From assembly GCA_027320105.1 (NCBI GenBank), contig DAHVMA010000036.1, positions 1-64,000 on the forward strand: a stretch of DNA of 64,000 bases, written 5' to 3'. Below are positions 16,115 through 25,006 of the stretch, piece by piece (the first letter of the stretch is position 1; each line of letters starts with the position of its first letter). The position numbers and the translations under genes are program-made. Source of the stretch: JAKAQB01 sp027320105 (GTDB taxonomy: Bacteria > Actinomycetota > Acidimicrobiia > Acidimicrobiales > Palsa-688). The notes under the pieces were generated by a model. The model worked only from the letters and a program-made list of their open reading frames with translations. It was not told the DNA's origin and made no database searches.

Positions 16115-18238
16115 TCAGCTCTTGAACAGGTACTGCTGCTCCTCCGGGTCGACCAACAGGCGCAGCTCCTCGGCCAGGTCCGGGTTGCCGGCCAGGGTCT
16201 CGTCGGCGTCGACGATCTCGAAGGCGATGTCCCGGGCCCGCCCGACGGTGTTGCGGTGCCGGCGCAGGGAGGCGAGCTTCAGGTCGGACATGCCCTTCTG
16301 ACGCGTGCCGAGGATGGTGCCCTCCCCTCGCAGGTCGAGGTCGACCTCGGCGAGGTGGAACCCGTCGGTGGAGTCGACCAGCGCCTGCAGCCGCTTCTCC
16401 GACTCCTCCGTGGTGCCCTCCCCGAGCAGGAAGCACCACGAGCGGTCGGCGCCGCGCCCCACGCGCCCGCGCAGCTGGTGCAGCTGGGCCATCCCGAAGC
16501 GGTCGGCGTCGAGGACGACCATGACCGTGGCGTTGGGGACGTCTACTCCCACCTCGATGACGGTGGTGGCGACGAGCACGTCGAGCTTGGCGGCGCGGAA
16601 GTCCTCCATCACCTCGTCCTTGTCGCCGGCGGGAAGCTGGCCGTGCAGCAGCCCGACCCGCAGCCCCGCGAGCTGGCCGACCGCCAACCGGTCGCGCTCG
16701 TCGGTCGCCGAACGGGCCTGCACCCGCTCCGAGCCCTCCACCAGCGGGCAGACCACGTAGGCCTGGTGGCCGGCGGTGACCTCGGCGCGGACTCGCTCCC
16801 AGGCGGCCGCCTCCTCCAGCTCGCCTCGGGCCCACACCGTCTGCACCGGCGTCCGCCCCGGAGGCAGCTCGTCGACGACGGTGGTGTCGAGGTCGCCGAA
16901 GACGGTCATCGCCGCCGTCCGAGGGATCGGGGTCGCCGTCATGACCAGGACGTCGGGCACCGTCCCGCTGGCGCCCTTGGTGCGCAGCACGGCGCGCTGC
17001 TCCACCCCGAAGCGGTGCTGCTCGTCGATCACCACCACCCCGAGGTCGGCGAAGCTCACCGCCTCGGTCAGGAGCGCGTGGGTGCCGATGAGGATGTCGA
17101 TGCCGCCGCCGGCGAGCCGGGCGTGCAGCTTGGCCCGGGCGGCGGCGGTGGTCCGGCTGGTGAGCAGCCCGACGGTGACCTCCCGGTGGGTGAAGAGCGA
17201 CGCCGTGTCGTGGTCGCCGACCCGGAGGCCGCCCACGAGGGCGGCGATGTTGGCGTGGTGCTGCTCGGCGAGGACTTCGGTTGGGGCCATGAGGGCGGCT
17301 TGGTGGCCGCCTTCCACGCTGGTGAGCATGGCGGCGACGGCGACGAGCGTCTTGCCGGCTCCGACGTCGCCTTGGAGGAGCCGGTGCATCGGGTGGGGGC
17401 CTGCCATGTCGGAGCGGATCTCGGCGATCGCCCGCTGCTGCGCGGAGGTGAGGGGAAAGAGCAGCCCCTCAACGAAGCGGTCCACTACGTGCCCTTCGGT
17501 CGAGTGCCGGATCCCGAGGGCCTCGCGCTCGGTCGCCCGCTTCCTCATCACGAGGATCAGTTGCAGCCGCAGCAGCTCGTCGAAGCCGAGGCGGCGGCGG
17601 CCGCCCCTGCAGTCGGGCTCGCTTTCGGGGAGGTGGGTGGCCCGCAGGGCCCAGGCCCGCTCGGCGAGCCCCTCCCGCCGGCGGATGCCGTCGGGGAGCG
17701 GGTCGACCAGGTCACGGCAGAACCGGTCGAGCGCCTCCTCGACGTTGGTGGCGATCTGCTCGGAGCTCAGGTCGGCCTTCCCCGACTGCGGGTAGACCGC
17801 CACGATCCGCCCGGTGCGGTTGCCGACGAAGTCGACGATCGGGTTGGTCATCTGCCGCCGGCCCCGGTAGCGCTCGACCTTGCCGAACACGACCGCCTCC
17901 ACCCCGTCCCGCAGCTGCTTGGCACGCCACGGCTGGTTGAAGAACGTCAGGTGCAGGTAGCCGCGACCGTCGAAGAGGTCGACCTCCACCAGCGCCCGGC
18001 CGTTGCGCGTCCGGCGCGACGCCACGCGCCGGACCGCCCCGAAGACCATCGCCTCCTCGTCGACCACCAGCTCGTCGATGGTCACCTGGTGGCTCCGGTC
18101 GATGTAGCGGCGCGGGTAGTGCGTCACGAGGTCGAACACGGTCTCTATGCCCATCGCCTCCAGCCGCTTGGCGCGCTCCGCCGACACCGTCTTCAACCGA
18201 CCCACCTCGATGCCCTGCAGGTCGCCGAGGGTGGTCAC
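16115..18238 (-). CDS. recG: ATP-dependent DNA helicase RecG
   Basis: RecG remodels stalled replication forks and branch-migrates Holliday junctions. The 707 residues have the N-terminal wedge/OB part (VTHYPRRYIDRS, near residue 39), Walker A QGDVGAGKTLVA, the DExH box VVIDEQHRFGVEQR, and C-terminal helicase motifs including DADRFGMAQLHQLRGRVGRG. The GTG at 18238 overlaps the fakA-like stop by GTGA, so the two are translationally coupled. The C-terminal end LVDPEEQQYLFKS is normal in length. Confidence 0.96.
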   Translation of the reverse strand: MTTLGDLQGIEVGRLKTVSAERAKRLEAMGIETVFDLVTHYPRRYIDRSHQVTIDELVVDEEAMVFGAVRRVASRRTRNGRALVEVDLFDGRGYLHLTFFNQPWRAKQLRDGVEAVVFGKVERYRGRRQMTNPIVDFVGNRTGRIVAVYPQSGKADLSSEQIATNVEEALDRFCRDLVDPLPDGIRRREGLAERAWALRATHLPESEPDCRGGRRRLGFDELLRLQLILVMRKRATEREALGIRHSTEGHVVDRFVEGLLFPLTSAQQRAIAEIRSDMAGPHPMHRLLQGDVGAGKTLVAVAAMLTSVEGGHQAALMAPTEVLAEQHHANIAALVGGLRVGDHDTASLFTHREVTVGLLTSRTTAAARAKLHARLAGGGIDILIGTHALLTEAVSFADLGVVVIDEQHRFGVEQRAVLRTKGASGTVPDVLVMTATPIPRTAAMTVFGDLDTTVVDELPPGRTPVQTVWARGELEEAAAWERVRAEVTAGHQAYVVCPLVEGSERVQARSATDERDRLAVGQLAGLRVGLLHGQLPAGDKDEVMEDFRAAKLDVLVATTVIEVGVDVPNATVMVVLDADRFGMAQLHQLRGRVGRGADRSWCFLLGEGTTEESEKRLQALVDSTDGFHLAEVDLDLRGEGTILGTRQKGMSDLKLASLRRHRNTVGRARDIAFEIVDADETLAGNPDLAEELRLLVDPEEQQYLFKS

Positions 18239-19869
18239 TCCACGCTCAGCAGGTACGGGTAGAGGGGCTGGCCCCCGGCGTGCACCTCGGCGGTGAGCTG
18301 GGGGTGGTGCTCCTCGATCCACTCGGTGATCCGCCTGGTGTCGGCGGCGTGGGCGCCCTCGCCGGCGATGATGGTCACGATCTCGTGGTGGTCCGGGTCG
18401 ACGAGCAGGTCGATCAGCCCGGTGGCCGCCTCGGTGACGGTCGGCGCCACGACGCGGATGCCGTCGCGTGCGATGCCCAGGTGGTCACCCTCGGCGATGG
18501 GCCCTATGTCGCTGCTGCTCGCCCGCACCGCCCGGGTGACCTCGCCGGCGACCACGTGGGCGGCGCTGGCCGCCATCGCCCCGGCGTTGGCGTCGGCGTC
18601 GCCTTCGGGGTCGTAGTCGAGCAGCGCTGCCATGCCCTCCTGGATGCCCTCGGTGACCACGACCCGGACGGGCTTGGAGGCGGCGGCCGCTGCCGCCTCG
18701 GCCACGGCGACCACGTTCTTGTTGTTGGGGAGGATGACGACCTCGTCGGCGTTGGCGGCCTCCACCGCGGCGAGCAGGTCGGCGGTGGAGGGGTTCATGG
18801 ACTGGCCGCCGGCGACGAAGCGGTGCACGCCGAGGGAGGCGAAGATGCGCCGGATCCCGTCGCCGGTGCAGACCACCACGACGGCGCAGCGGGCGTGCGG
18901 CTCCTCGGCATCCGGCGGCCCGCTCCTGCTTGCCTCGCGGACCCAGCGCTCCTCCTCGATCTCCTCGAAGAGGTCGGTCACCCTGATCCGGCTGGGGCGC
19001 CCGGCGTCGAGGGCCGCCTCGATGGCGCCGCCGATCTCGTCGGTGTGGATGTGGCAGTTCCAGTGGCCGTCGCCACCGACGACGACGATGGAGTCACCGA
19101 GGCCGGCCCACACCTCCCGGAACGCCGGGATGGCCTCGTCGGGCGCCTCGAGGAGGTACATGACCTCGTAGCGGCACGACGCGTCGCCGGCCGGCTCGGG
19201 CCGGGCTGCGGTGCTGGGGGGGTCGGCGGGGGCGTCCGGCTCGGGGAGGGGGCGGCCGTCGAGCACGTGCAGCAGCGAGTCGAGCAGCAGCAGCAACCCG
19301 CTGCCGCCGGAGTCGACGACACCGGCGGCGGCCAGGGCGTCGAGTTGCTCGGGGGTGCGGGCGAGCGCCTCGGCGGCGGCGTCCCTGGCACGCTGCGCCA
19401 CCTCGAGCAGCCCGGCCTGCTCGCCTGCCTCGGCAACGGCCTCGGCCGCCGCCCGCACCACCGACAGGATGGTGCCCTCGACCGGTCGTTGCACGGCCCG
19501 GTAGGCGCCGGCGGCGGCACGACCGAGGGCGGCGACCAAGGTGACGGCGTCGACGTCCGGCCGGTCGTGGACCGCCTCGGCCAGGCCGCGCAGGATCTGC
19601 GACAGGATGACGCCGGAGTTGCCCCGGGCCCCCATGAGCGAGCCGTGGCTGATGGCGGCGGCCACGGCGGCGAGGTCTGCTCCGGGATCGTCCGGTAGCC
19701 CCTCGACGACGGATTGGAGCGTGAGGGCCATGTTGGTGCCGGTGTCCCCGTCGGGCACGGGGAAGACGTTCAGCCGGTTGATCCTCTCCCGGTGCGCGCT
19801 GAGGGCGTCCCGGTACGTCGTCATCACGGCGGCCAGGTCACCGGCACCGAGCCGCTCGAGCGTCTGCAC
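18235..19869 (-). CDS. FakA-like fatty acid kinase (DAK2-domain, YloV family)
   Basis: In Gram-positives this family (FakA/YloV) phosphorylates fatty acids presented by a FakB partner. The 544 residues have the Dak2 ATP-binding start RINRLNVFPVPDGDTGTNM (about 24-42) and SLMGARGNSGVILSQILRG. A central domain carries CHIHTDE, and the C-terminus is the DegV-like domain of the family (VVVTEGIQEGMAALLDYDPEGD). The GTG at 19869 was chosen because upstream in-frame codons give no better start. No fakB (DegV) gene is in the window. It diverges from rpmB, a conserved neighbour. Confidence 0.88.
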   Translation of the reverse strand: MQTLERLGAGDLAAVMTTYRDALSAHRERINRLNVFPVPDGDTGTNMALTLQSVVEGLPDDPGADLAAVAAAISHGSLMGARGNSGVILSQILRGLAEAVHDRPDVDAVTLVAALGRAAAGAYRAVQRPVEGTILSVVRAAAEAVAEAGEQAGLLEVAQRARDAAAEALARTPEQLDALAAAGVVDSGGSGLLLLLDSLLHVLDGRPLPEPDAPADPPSTAARPEPAGDASCRYEVMYLLEAPDEAIPAFREVWAGLGDSIVVVGGDGHWNCHIHTDEIGGAIEAALDAGRPSRIRVTDLFEEIEEERWVREASRSGPPDAEEPHARCAVVVVCTGDGIRRIFASLGVHRFVAGGQSMNPSTADLLAAVEAANADEVVILPNNKNVVAVAEAAAAAASKPVRVVVTEGIQEGMAALLDYDPEGDADANAGAMAASAAHVVAGEVTRAVRASSSDIGPIAEGDHLGIARDGIRVVAPTVTEAATGLIDLLVDPDHHEIVTIIAGEGAHAADTRRITEWIEEHHPQLTAEVHAGGQPLYPYLLSVE

Positions 19870-19923
19870 CCTGCGGATGCTAACCTTGCACCCCGGCCCG
19901 GCCCCCGCTAGGAGAAGGTTTCG

Positions 19924-20118
19924 ATGGCATCGGTGTGCGAAGTCTGCGGCAAGCATCCCTCCTTCGGGATGAGCGTCAGCCACTCGCACCGGCGCACCAA
20001 GCGGCGTTGGAACCCCAACATCCAACGGGTGCGGGCCCTGGTCGACGGCTCGCCCCGCCGCCTGCACGTCTGCACGTCGTGCATCCGGGCCGGGCGGGTG
20101 ACCAAGCTGGCCCGCTGA
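19924..20118 (+). CDS. rpmB: 50S ribosomal protein L28
   Basis: The 64-residue protein starts MASVCEVCGKHPSFGMSVSH and has four cysteines in two pairs (CEVC, CTSC), the zinc-binding form of L28. AGGAGAAGG lies 6-7 bases before the ATG. Only 54 bp separate it from the divergent fakA-like start, so both promoters must share this gap or overlap the genes. Confidence 0.96.
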   Translation: MASVCEVCGKHPSFGMSVSHSHRRTKRRWNPNIQRVRALVDGSPRRLHVCTSCIRAGRVTKLAR

Positions 20119-20138
20119 ACCCGGGCAGGGGCCCGGCG

Positions 20139-21914
20139 CTACGAGCTGCGGCGGGCCCGCATGCCGCTGGTCCGGCCGTCGAGCAGTTCCAGCACGTCCT
20201 CCCGCCGGAAGCGGAGGTGGCCGCCGATGGTCCGCAGGCTCGGCAGCTTCCCGGAGGCCGCCCAGTTGATCACGGTCCGCTCGGTGACGTCGAAGAGGAC
20301 CGCTACCTCGTGGCTGCGGAGCAGTTGCTGGCCGTCGGGGATGGCTCCGGCGCGCCGGAGGCTGACCAGGCCGGACAGCGGGTCGGGTCGGGCGGGAGCG
20401 CCGAAGAGCATGGGCGCCGGCATCGGGGTGGGCAGGACCGGTGAGCGCCGCAGCATGCCAAGGTGGCCGGCGGCCTGACGGGCGACTGCCATCAAGGCCC
20501 GCTGCTCCCGGCGCGAGGCCTGGCGCAGCCAGCGGTCGAGGACGACGACGACACCGAGGACCGGACCGTCGCCCTGGCGGAGCGCGACCCCGTAGGCCCA
20601 CCGCAGGTTGTGCGGGGGCGCTGTGAGCGGTGAGCGGACCAGGTCGGGGTGGACGGCGAGGTCGGGGACCTCCACCGCGTCGCGCCGGGCGGCGATCAGG
20701 TCGAACAGGCGGCGGTCGTCGAGGCCGACGCGCGCCTCGAAGCCGTAGGAGAGCGTCCGCCACAGGCCAGGTCCTTGCGGGACCGAGAGCAGGGCCTGCT
20801 GGGTCTGGCAGGACAGGGCGGCGAGCAGCAGCAGGTCGGCGAACACCTGGCCAGCCTGCGTACCGCCCGGCTCCGAACCGTCGCTGGCCCTGTCCGCGCC
20901 GGTGGGGTGCAGCGGGCGGGGTCCTCCCATGAGCGCGTGTCGCAGCTCGTCGCGGGCGGTGAGCACGATGTCGCGTGCCGAGACAGCCGCCGGCGGCAGC
21001 GCCGAGGCCACGGCGTCGACGAGCCCGACGACGTGGACGTCGTCGAGGCGGCCGCGCCGCTCGCGGCCCAGGTGGTCCACCAGGATGGACGGCTCCTCGA
21101 ACGCGACGGCGGCGAGCAGCCGGTCGACGACGGCGGGGGCGGCCCGCCGGGCCCACTCGGCGGCGCCGGCGGCAGCGCCGCACCCGCTCGCCGCCTGGAG
21201 GAGGGAAGGCCGCAGGCGCTCGAGCTCGGCGAGCACGCCCTGGAGGGCGGCGGCGGACTCGAGGCGTGGAGCCTCACCAGCCCACGTGCCCAACGTCTCC
21301 AGCACGCCGGCCAGGTCGGGCGCCCAGCCGTCAGCGCCCAGCCGGCGGCTCCGCTCGGCGTCGTCACCGAACGCCGGGCCCCACGCCAGCACAGGCAGGG
21401 CAGCTTCGTGGGCGGCCGTGGTCACAGCGACGAGCGACAGCAGGTCCACCGGGTCTTGAGCGGTCACGACGACGGCGGCCGGGCGCCTGGAGCGGACGTA
21501 GGCCGACAGCTCGCCGGCGGCATCCCCCCCGTCGACCTGCTGGACGACCCAGCCGGCGCCGGCGGCCGCCTCGGCCACCGCCTCGGAGCGCAGCAGGTCG
21601 GCCGGGCCGGCGGGGCTGACGACCGAGATGACACCCCTCGAGCCAGGCTCGTGGCGCCGGCCGGCGCGTGACGCCCCGGCGATGGCCCTGCGCGCCACGC
21701 CCGCTGCGGCTCCCGGGGTGGACGGGTCGACGTCCCCGGCGCGGCCGCGTCGGTCCACCCGCTCCCACGCCGGCAGCACGACGCGGTCGAGGATGTCGTC
21801 GATCGGCGTCCCACCCTCGGCGAGGCGCTCGACTCCGGCGGCCACCGCAGCGGTGTCGAGCCGCTCGAGGTCGTCGGCGAGGGTGTCCACGGGAGCGGGG
21901 GGCGTAGCAACCAT
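20139..21914 (-). CDS. B12-binding-like / GAF-like / excisionase-HTH regulator
   Basis: A 591-residue protein with an unusual layout. Residues about 8-60 resemble the helical cap of B12-binding modules (GTPIDDILDRVVLPAWERV). Residues about 90-210 form a Rossmann-like unit with AGWVVQQVDGGDAAGELSAYV and PVLAWGPAFGDD, then LGADGWAPDL, like cobalamin-binding domains. The cobalt-ligating E-x-H / D-x-H-x-x-G histidine is missing: SPAGPADLLRSEAVA stands in its place. Residues about 400-500 look like a GAF sensor. The last 60 residues are a MerR/excisionase helix-turn-helix (LLRSHEVAVLFDVTERTVINW then GHLRFRREDVLELL). The ATG at 21914 was chosen because upstream frame has no family support. The ligand is unknown. 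Confidence 0.68.
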   Translation of the reverse strand: MVATPPAPVDTLADDLERLDTAAVAAGVERLAEGGTPIDDILDRVVLPAWERVDRRGRAGDVDPSTPGAAAGVARRAIAGASRAGRRHEPGSRGVISVVSPAGPADLLRSEAVAEAAAGAGWVVQQVDGGDAAGELSAYVRSRRPAAVVVTAQDPVDLLSLVAVTTAAHEAALPVLAWGPAFGDDAERSRRLGADGWAPDLAGVLETLGTWAGEAPRLESAAALQGVLAELERLRPSLLQAASGCGAAAGAAEWARRAAPAVVDRLLAAVAFEEPSILVDHLGRERRGRLDDVHVVGLVDAVASALPPAAVSARDIVLTARDELRHALMGGPRPLHPTGADRASDGSEPGGTQAGQVFADLLLLAALSCQTQQALLSVPQGPGLWRTLSYGFEARVGLDDRRLFDLIAARRDAVEVPDLAVHPDLVRSPLTAPPHNLRWAYGVALRQGDGPVLGVVVVLDRWLRQASRREQRALMAVARQAAGHLGMLRRSPVLPTPMPAPMLFGAPARPDPLSGLVSLRRAGAIPDGQQLLRSHEVAVLFDVTERTVINWAASGKLPSLRTIGGHLRFRREDVLELLDGRTSGMRARRSS

Positions 21915-21972
21915 GCCCCTCTGTTCGGTACCGGTGTCGCGCTGCTTGAGGAAAACCCCGTAGCTGGGGAAA

Positions 21973-22869
21973 TCAGCAGTTGTGCTGCCAGCCGAGATGT
22001 GGCAGGGCGGTGCCGGCGAGCGTGCCCTCCCCGGTGGCGGCGGTGCACCGCCCGATCCGGACAGGGGTGGGCAACCCGGCAAACGCGGCTCGCACCCGGC
22101 CGTCGTCTGGGGCGGTGAAGACCAGCTGGTAGTCCTCCCCGCCGCCGAGAGCCTCCTCCGGCGTCGCTCCCGGAGCGACGGGGACCTGGTCGAGCTCGAA
22201 GCCAACCCCCGAGGCCTCCGCCACGTGCCAGAGGTCGGTGGCGAAGCCGTCGGAGACGTCGATCATGGCCGTGGCTCCCGCCCGGCGGGCGGCGGTCCCC
22301 TCGGCGACGAGGGGGCGGGGGCGGGCGTGGGCGGCGGCCAGGGCCGGGGCCGCCCCTCCCGCCCGCAGCTGGCGCAGACCCGCCGCCGACGCCCCCAGCG
22401 GGCCTGTCACCCAGACGGTGTCCCCGGGGCGGGCGCCGCTGCGCAGCACGGGGGAACCGTCGACCGTGCCTATCACTGCGACGGTCACCACCGTGACGGG
22501 CGACGACACTAGGTCGCCGCCGACGACGGGGCAGTCGTACGCCACCGCCGCCCCGACGACGCCGTCGTAGAGGGCGTCGAGGTCCAGTCCCCGCCGGCTG
22601 GCGACGGTGACCACGCAGTGCGCCGGGATCCCCCCCATGGCGGCGACGTCGCTCACGTTGGCGACAACCGCCCGCCACCCGAGGTCCGCCACGCTGAGCA
22701 CGGCGAGGTCGGCGTGGACACCCTCGACCACGGCGTCGGCGGCGAACAGCTGCCGCCCACCCGCCGGCGGGACGAGCACGGCGGTGTCGTCGCCGATCCA
22801 GACCTCCCCCGGCGGTGGTGGTGCCAGCCGGCGCACGAGTCGCGCGATCACCTCTAGCTCGCTGCTCAC
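21973..22869 (-). CDS. thiL: Thiamine-monophosphate kinase
   Basis: ThiL converts thiamine phosphate to thiamine diphosphate using ATP. The 298 residues show WIGDDTAVL (about 24-32), AADAVVEGVHAD, the strongly conserved VANVSDVAAMGG, VVGGDLVSS, MIDVSDGFATDL and GGGEDYQLVFT. It is read away from the PEPCK gene, whose start is 76 bp off. No other thiamine gene or THI-box riboswitch was noticed nearby. Confidence 0.94.
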   Translation of the reverse strand: MSSELEVIARLVRRLAPPPPGEVWIGDDTAVLVPPAGGRQLFAADAVVEGVHADLAVLSVADLGWRAVVANVSDVAAMGGIPAHCVVTVASRRGLDLDALYDGVVGAAVAYDCPVVGGDLVSSPVTVVTVAVIGTVDGSPVLRSGARPGDTVWVTGPLGASAAGLRQLRAGGAAPALAAAHARPRPLVAEGTAARRAGATAMIDVSDGFATDLWHVAEASGVGFELDQVPVAPGATPEEALGGGEDYQLVFTAPDDGRVRAAFAGLPTPVRIGRCTAATGEGTLAGTALPHLGWQHNC

Positions 22870-22945
22870 CTGGCACCTCGGTTATCGTCGGTGGGCACCA
22901 CCGGAGCGTATGCAGGATCGGTCAGCGAAGGAGACGCCTCCGACC

Positions 22946-24748
22946 GTGACTTCGCCATCCCCCCTTTCCACCAATCCCCGCCTGCTGGCATGGGTCGACG
23001 AATGGGCTGCGCTGGTGACCCCCGACCGGGTCGAATGGTGCGACGGGTCGGCCGAGGAGCACGACCTGCTGGCAGCCGGCCTCGTCGCCGCCGGGATGTT
23101 CACCAAGCTTTCGGAGGCGAAGCGCCCCAACAGCTACCTGGCGCGGTCGGACCCGGGGGACGTGGCCCGTGTCGAGGACCGCACGTTCATCTGCTCCGAG
23201 CGCGAGCTCGACGCCGGCCCGACCAACAACTGGCGGCCGCCGGCCGAGATGAAGGCGACCCTGCGGGACATCTACAGGGGCTGCATGCGCGGCCGCACCA
23301 TGTACGTCGTCCCCTTCTCCATGGGGCCCCTCGGCTCCCACATCGCCCACATCGGCGTGCAGCTCACCGACTCCGCCTACGTGGCCGTGAGCATGCGGAT
23401 CATGACCCGGATGGGGCTCGGGGCCCTGGAGGTGCTTGGCGACGACGGGGCCTTCGTGCCGTGCGTGCACTCCGTCGGCGCCCCGCTCGAGGCCGGCCAG
23501 GCCGACGTGGCGTGGCCATGCGACGCCGAGAGGAAGTACATCGTCCACTTCCCCGAAACCCGGGAGATCTGGTCCTACGGTTCGGGGTACGGAGGCAACG
23601 CCCTGCTCGGCAAGAAGTGCTTCGCCCTGCGCATCGCCTCGGTCATGGCCCGCGACGACGGGTGGCTCGCCGAGCACATGCTGATCCTGAAGCTGACCTC
23701 GCCGGCCGGCGAGGTCCGGTACGTGACGGGGGCGTTCCCGTCGGCGTGCGGCAAGACCAACCTGGCCATGCTCATCCCGACCCTGCCGGGGTGGAAGGTC
23801 GAGACCATCGGGGACGACATCTGCTGGATGAAGGTCGGCGACGACGGCCGGCTGCGGGCCATCAACCCGGAGTACGGCTTCTTCGGGGTGGCGCCCGGCA
23901 CCAACGACACGACCAACCGCAACGCCATGCTGACACTGTCGGGCAACTGCATCTTCACCAACACCGCCCTCACCGACGACGGCGACGTGTGGTGGGAGGG
24001 CATGACCGGCGAGCCGCCGGCCCACCTGATCGACTGGAAGGGCCAGGAGTGGACCCCTGCCTCCGGCACCACGGCGGCCCACCCCAACGCCCGGTTCACA
24101 GCGCCGGCGTCGCAGGACCCGGCTATCGCCCCGGAGTGGGAGGACCCCGAGGGCGTTCCCGTCTCGGCGATCCTCTTCGGCGGCCGCCGCTCTGGCGTCG
24201 TGCCGCTCGTAACCGAGGCGCGCGACTGGCAGCACGGCGTCTTCCTCGGCTCGATCATGGCGTCGGAGACGACGGCGGCGGCGGCCGGCGCCGTCGGGAA
24301 GCTCCGCCGTGACCCCTTCGCCATGCTGCCCTTCTGCGGTTACAACATGGCCGACTACTTCGCGCACTGGCTGCACATGGGAACCGTCATCGAGGAGGAC
24401 GACCGCCCCCGCATGTTCTACGTCAACTGGTTCCGAAAGGGTCCTGACGGCAAGTTCCTGTGGCCCGGTTTCGGCGACAACAGCCGCGTGCTCGAGTGGG
24501 TGTTCGAGCGCTGCGCCGGGCGGGCGGGCGCCGTCGACACGCCCATCGGGCTGGTTCCGTCGCTCGGCGCCATCCCCGCCGATGGCTTGTCCGTCTCGCC
24601 CGAGGACATGCAACGGCTCCTCGCCGTCGACACCGAGGAGTGGAGGGCCGAGGTGCCGAGCATCGAGGAGCACTACGACCGCCTCGGCGAGCGGGTCCCA
24701 TCCGAGCTCCGCGACCAGCTGCACGAGCTCGAGAAGCGCCTGAGCTGA
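22946..24748 (+). CDS. pckG: Phosphoenolpyruvate carboxykinase (GTP)
   Basis: The enzyme interconverts oxaloacetate and PEP with GTP, for gluconeogenesis or anaplerosis. It has 600 residues, normal for the GTP class. Motifs: YGSGYGGNALLGKKCFALRIA, the GTP/P-loop FPSACGKTNLAM (about 267-278), GDDICWM, FFGVAPGTND, and ILFGGRRSGVVPLV. The GTG at 22946 gives the family length with AAGGAG about 12 bases upstream. An ATG at 22910 in the same frame, with GGAG just before it, is the alternative. It is followed by an overlapping Lrp-domain gene. Confidence 0.95.
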   Translation: MTSPSPLSTNPRLLAWVDEWAALVTPDRVEWCDGSAEEHDLLAAGLVAAGMFTKLSEAKRPNSYLARSDPGDVARVEDRTFICSERELDAGPTNNWRPPAEMKATLRDIYRGCMRGRTMYVVPFSMGPLGSHIAHIGVQLTDSAYVAVSMRIMTRMGLGALEVLGDDGAFVPCVHSVGAPLEAGQADVAWPCDAERKYIVHFPETREIWSYGSGYGGNALLGKKCFALRIASVMARDDGWLAEHMLILKLTSPAGEVRYVTGAFPSACGKTNLAMLIPTLPGWKVETIGDDICWMKVGDDGRLRAINPEYGFFGVAPGTNDTTNRNAMLTLSGNCIFTNTALTDDGDVWWEGMTGEPPAHLIDWKGQEWTPASGTTAAHPNARFTAPASQDPAIAPEWEDPEGVPVSAILFGGRRSGVVPLVTEARDWQHGVFLGSIMASETTAAAAGAVGKLRRDPFAMLPFCGYNMADYFAHWLHMGTVIEEDDRPRMFYVNWFRKGPDGKFLWPGFGDNSRVLEWVFERCAGRAGAVDTPIGLVPSLGAIPADGLSVSPEDMQRLLAVDTEEWRAEVPSIEEHYDRLGERVPSELRDQLHELEKRLS

Positions 24749-24990
24749 TGCCCGTACGGGCCTATGTCCTCATCCAGACGGAGGTCGGCAAGGCCGCCGA
24801 GGTGGCCGCCCGGGCCCGGCAGCTCGAGGGCGTCACCGGCGCCGACGACGTGACCGGGCCCTACGACGTCGTGGTGACGGCAGAGGCCTCGTCGATGGAC
24901 GAGCTCGGCCGCATGGTCGTGAGCCGCCTCCAGGTGATCAACGGGATCACCCGCACCCTCACCTGCCCTGTCGTGGTCCTCGGCGACTGA
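24748..24990 (+). CDS. Stand-alone Lrp/AsnC effector-domain (RAM) protein
   Basis: An 80-residue protein consisting only of the ligand-binding RAM domain: MPVRAYVLIQTEVGKAAEVA, then VTGPYDVVVTAEASSMDELG, then INGITRTLTCPVVVL. It has no DNA-binding helix-turn-helix. Such proteins form rings that bind amino acids and may modulate other Lrp proteins or enzymes. The start ATG overlaps the pckG stop as TGATG, so it is coupled to PEPCK translation, a hint that it senses a linked metabolite. Confidence 0.85.
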   Translation: MPVRAYVLIQTEVGKAAEVAARARQLEGVTGADDVTGPYDVVVTAEASSMDELGRMVVSRLQVINGITRTLTCPVVVLGD

Positions 24991-25006
24991 CACGAGCCGC
25001 CCCGCA

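Noticed and set aside
21973..22945. TPP riboswitch near thiL
   Set aside because: No THI-box-like sequence was seen in the 76-bp gap to the PEPCK gene, and thiL is not next to other thiamine genes.
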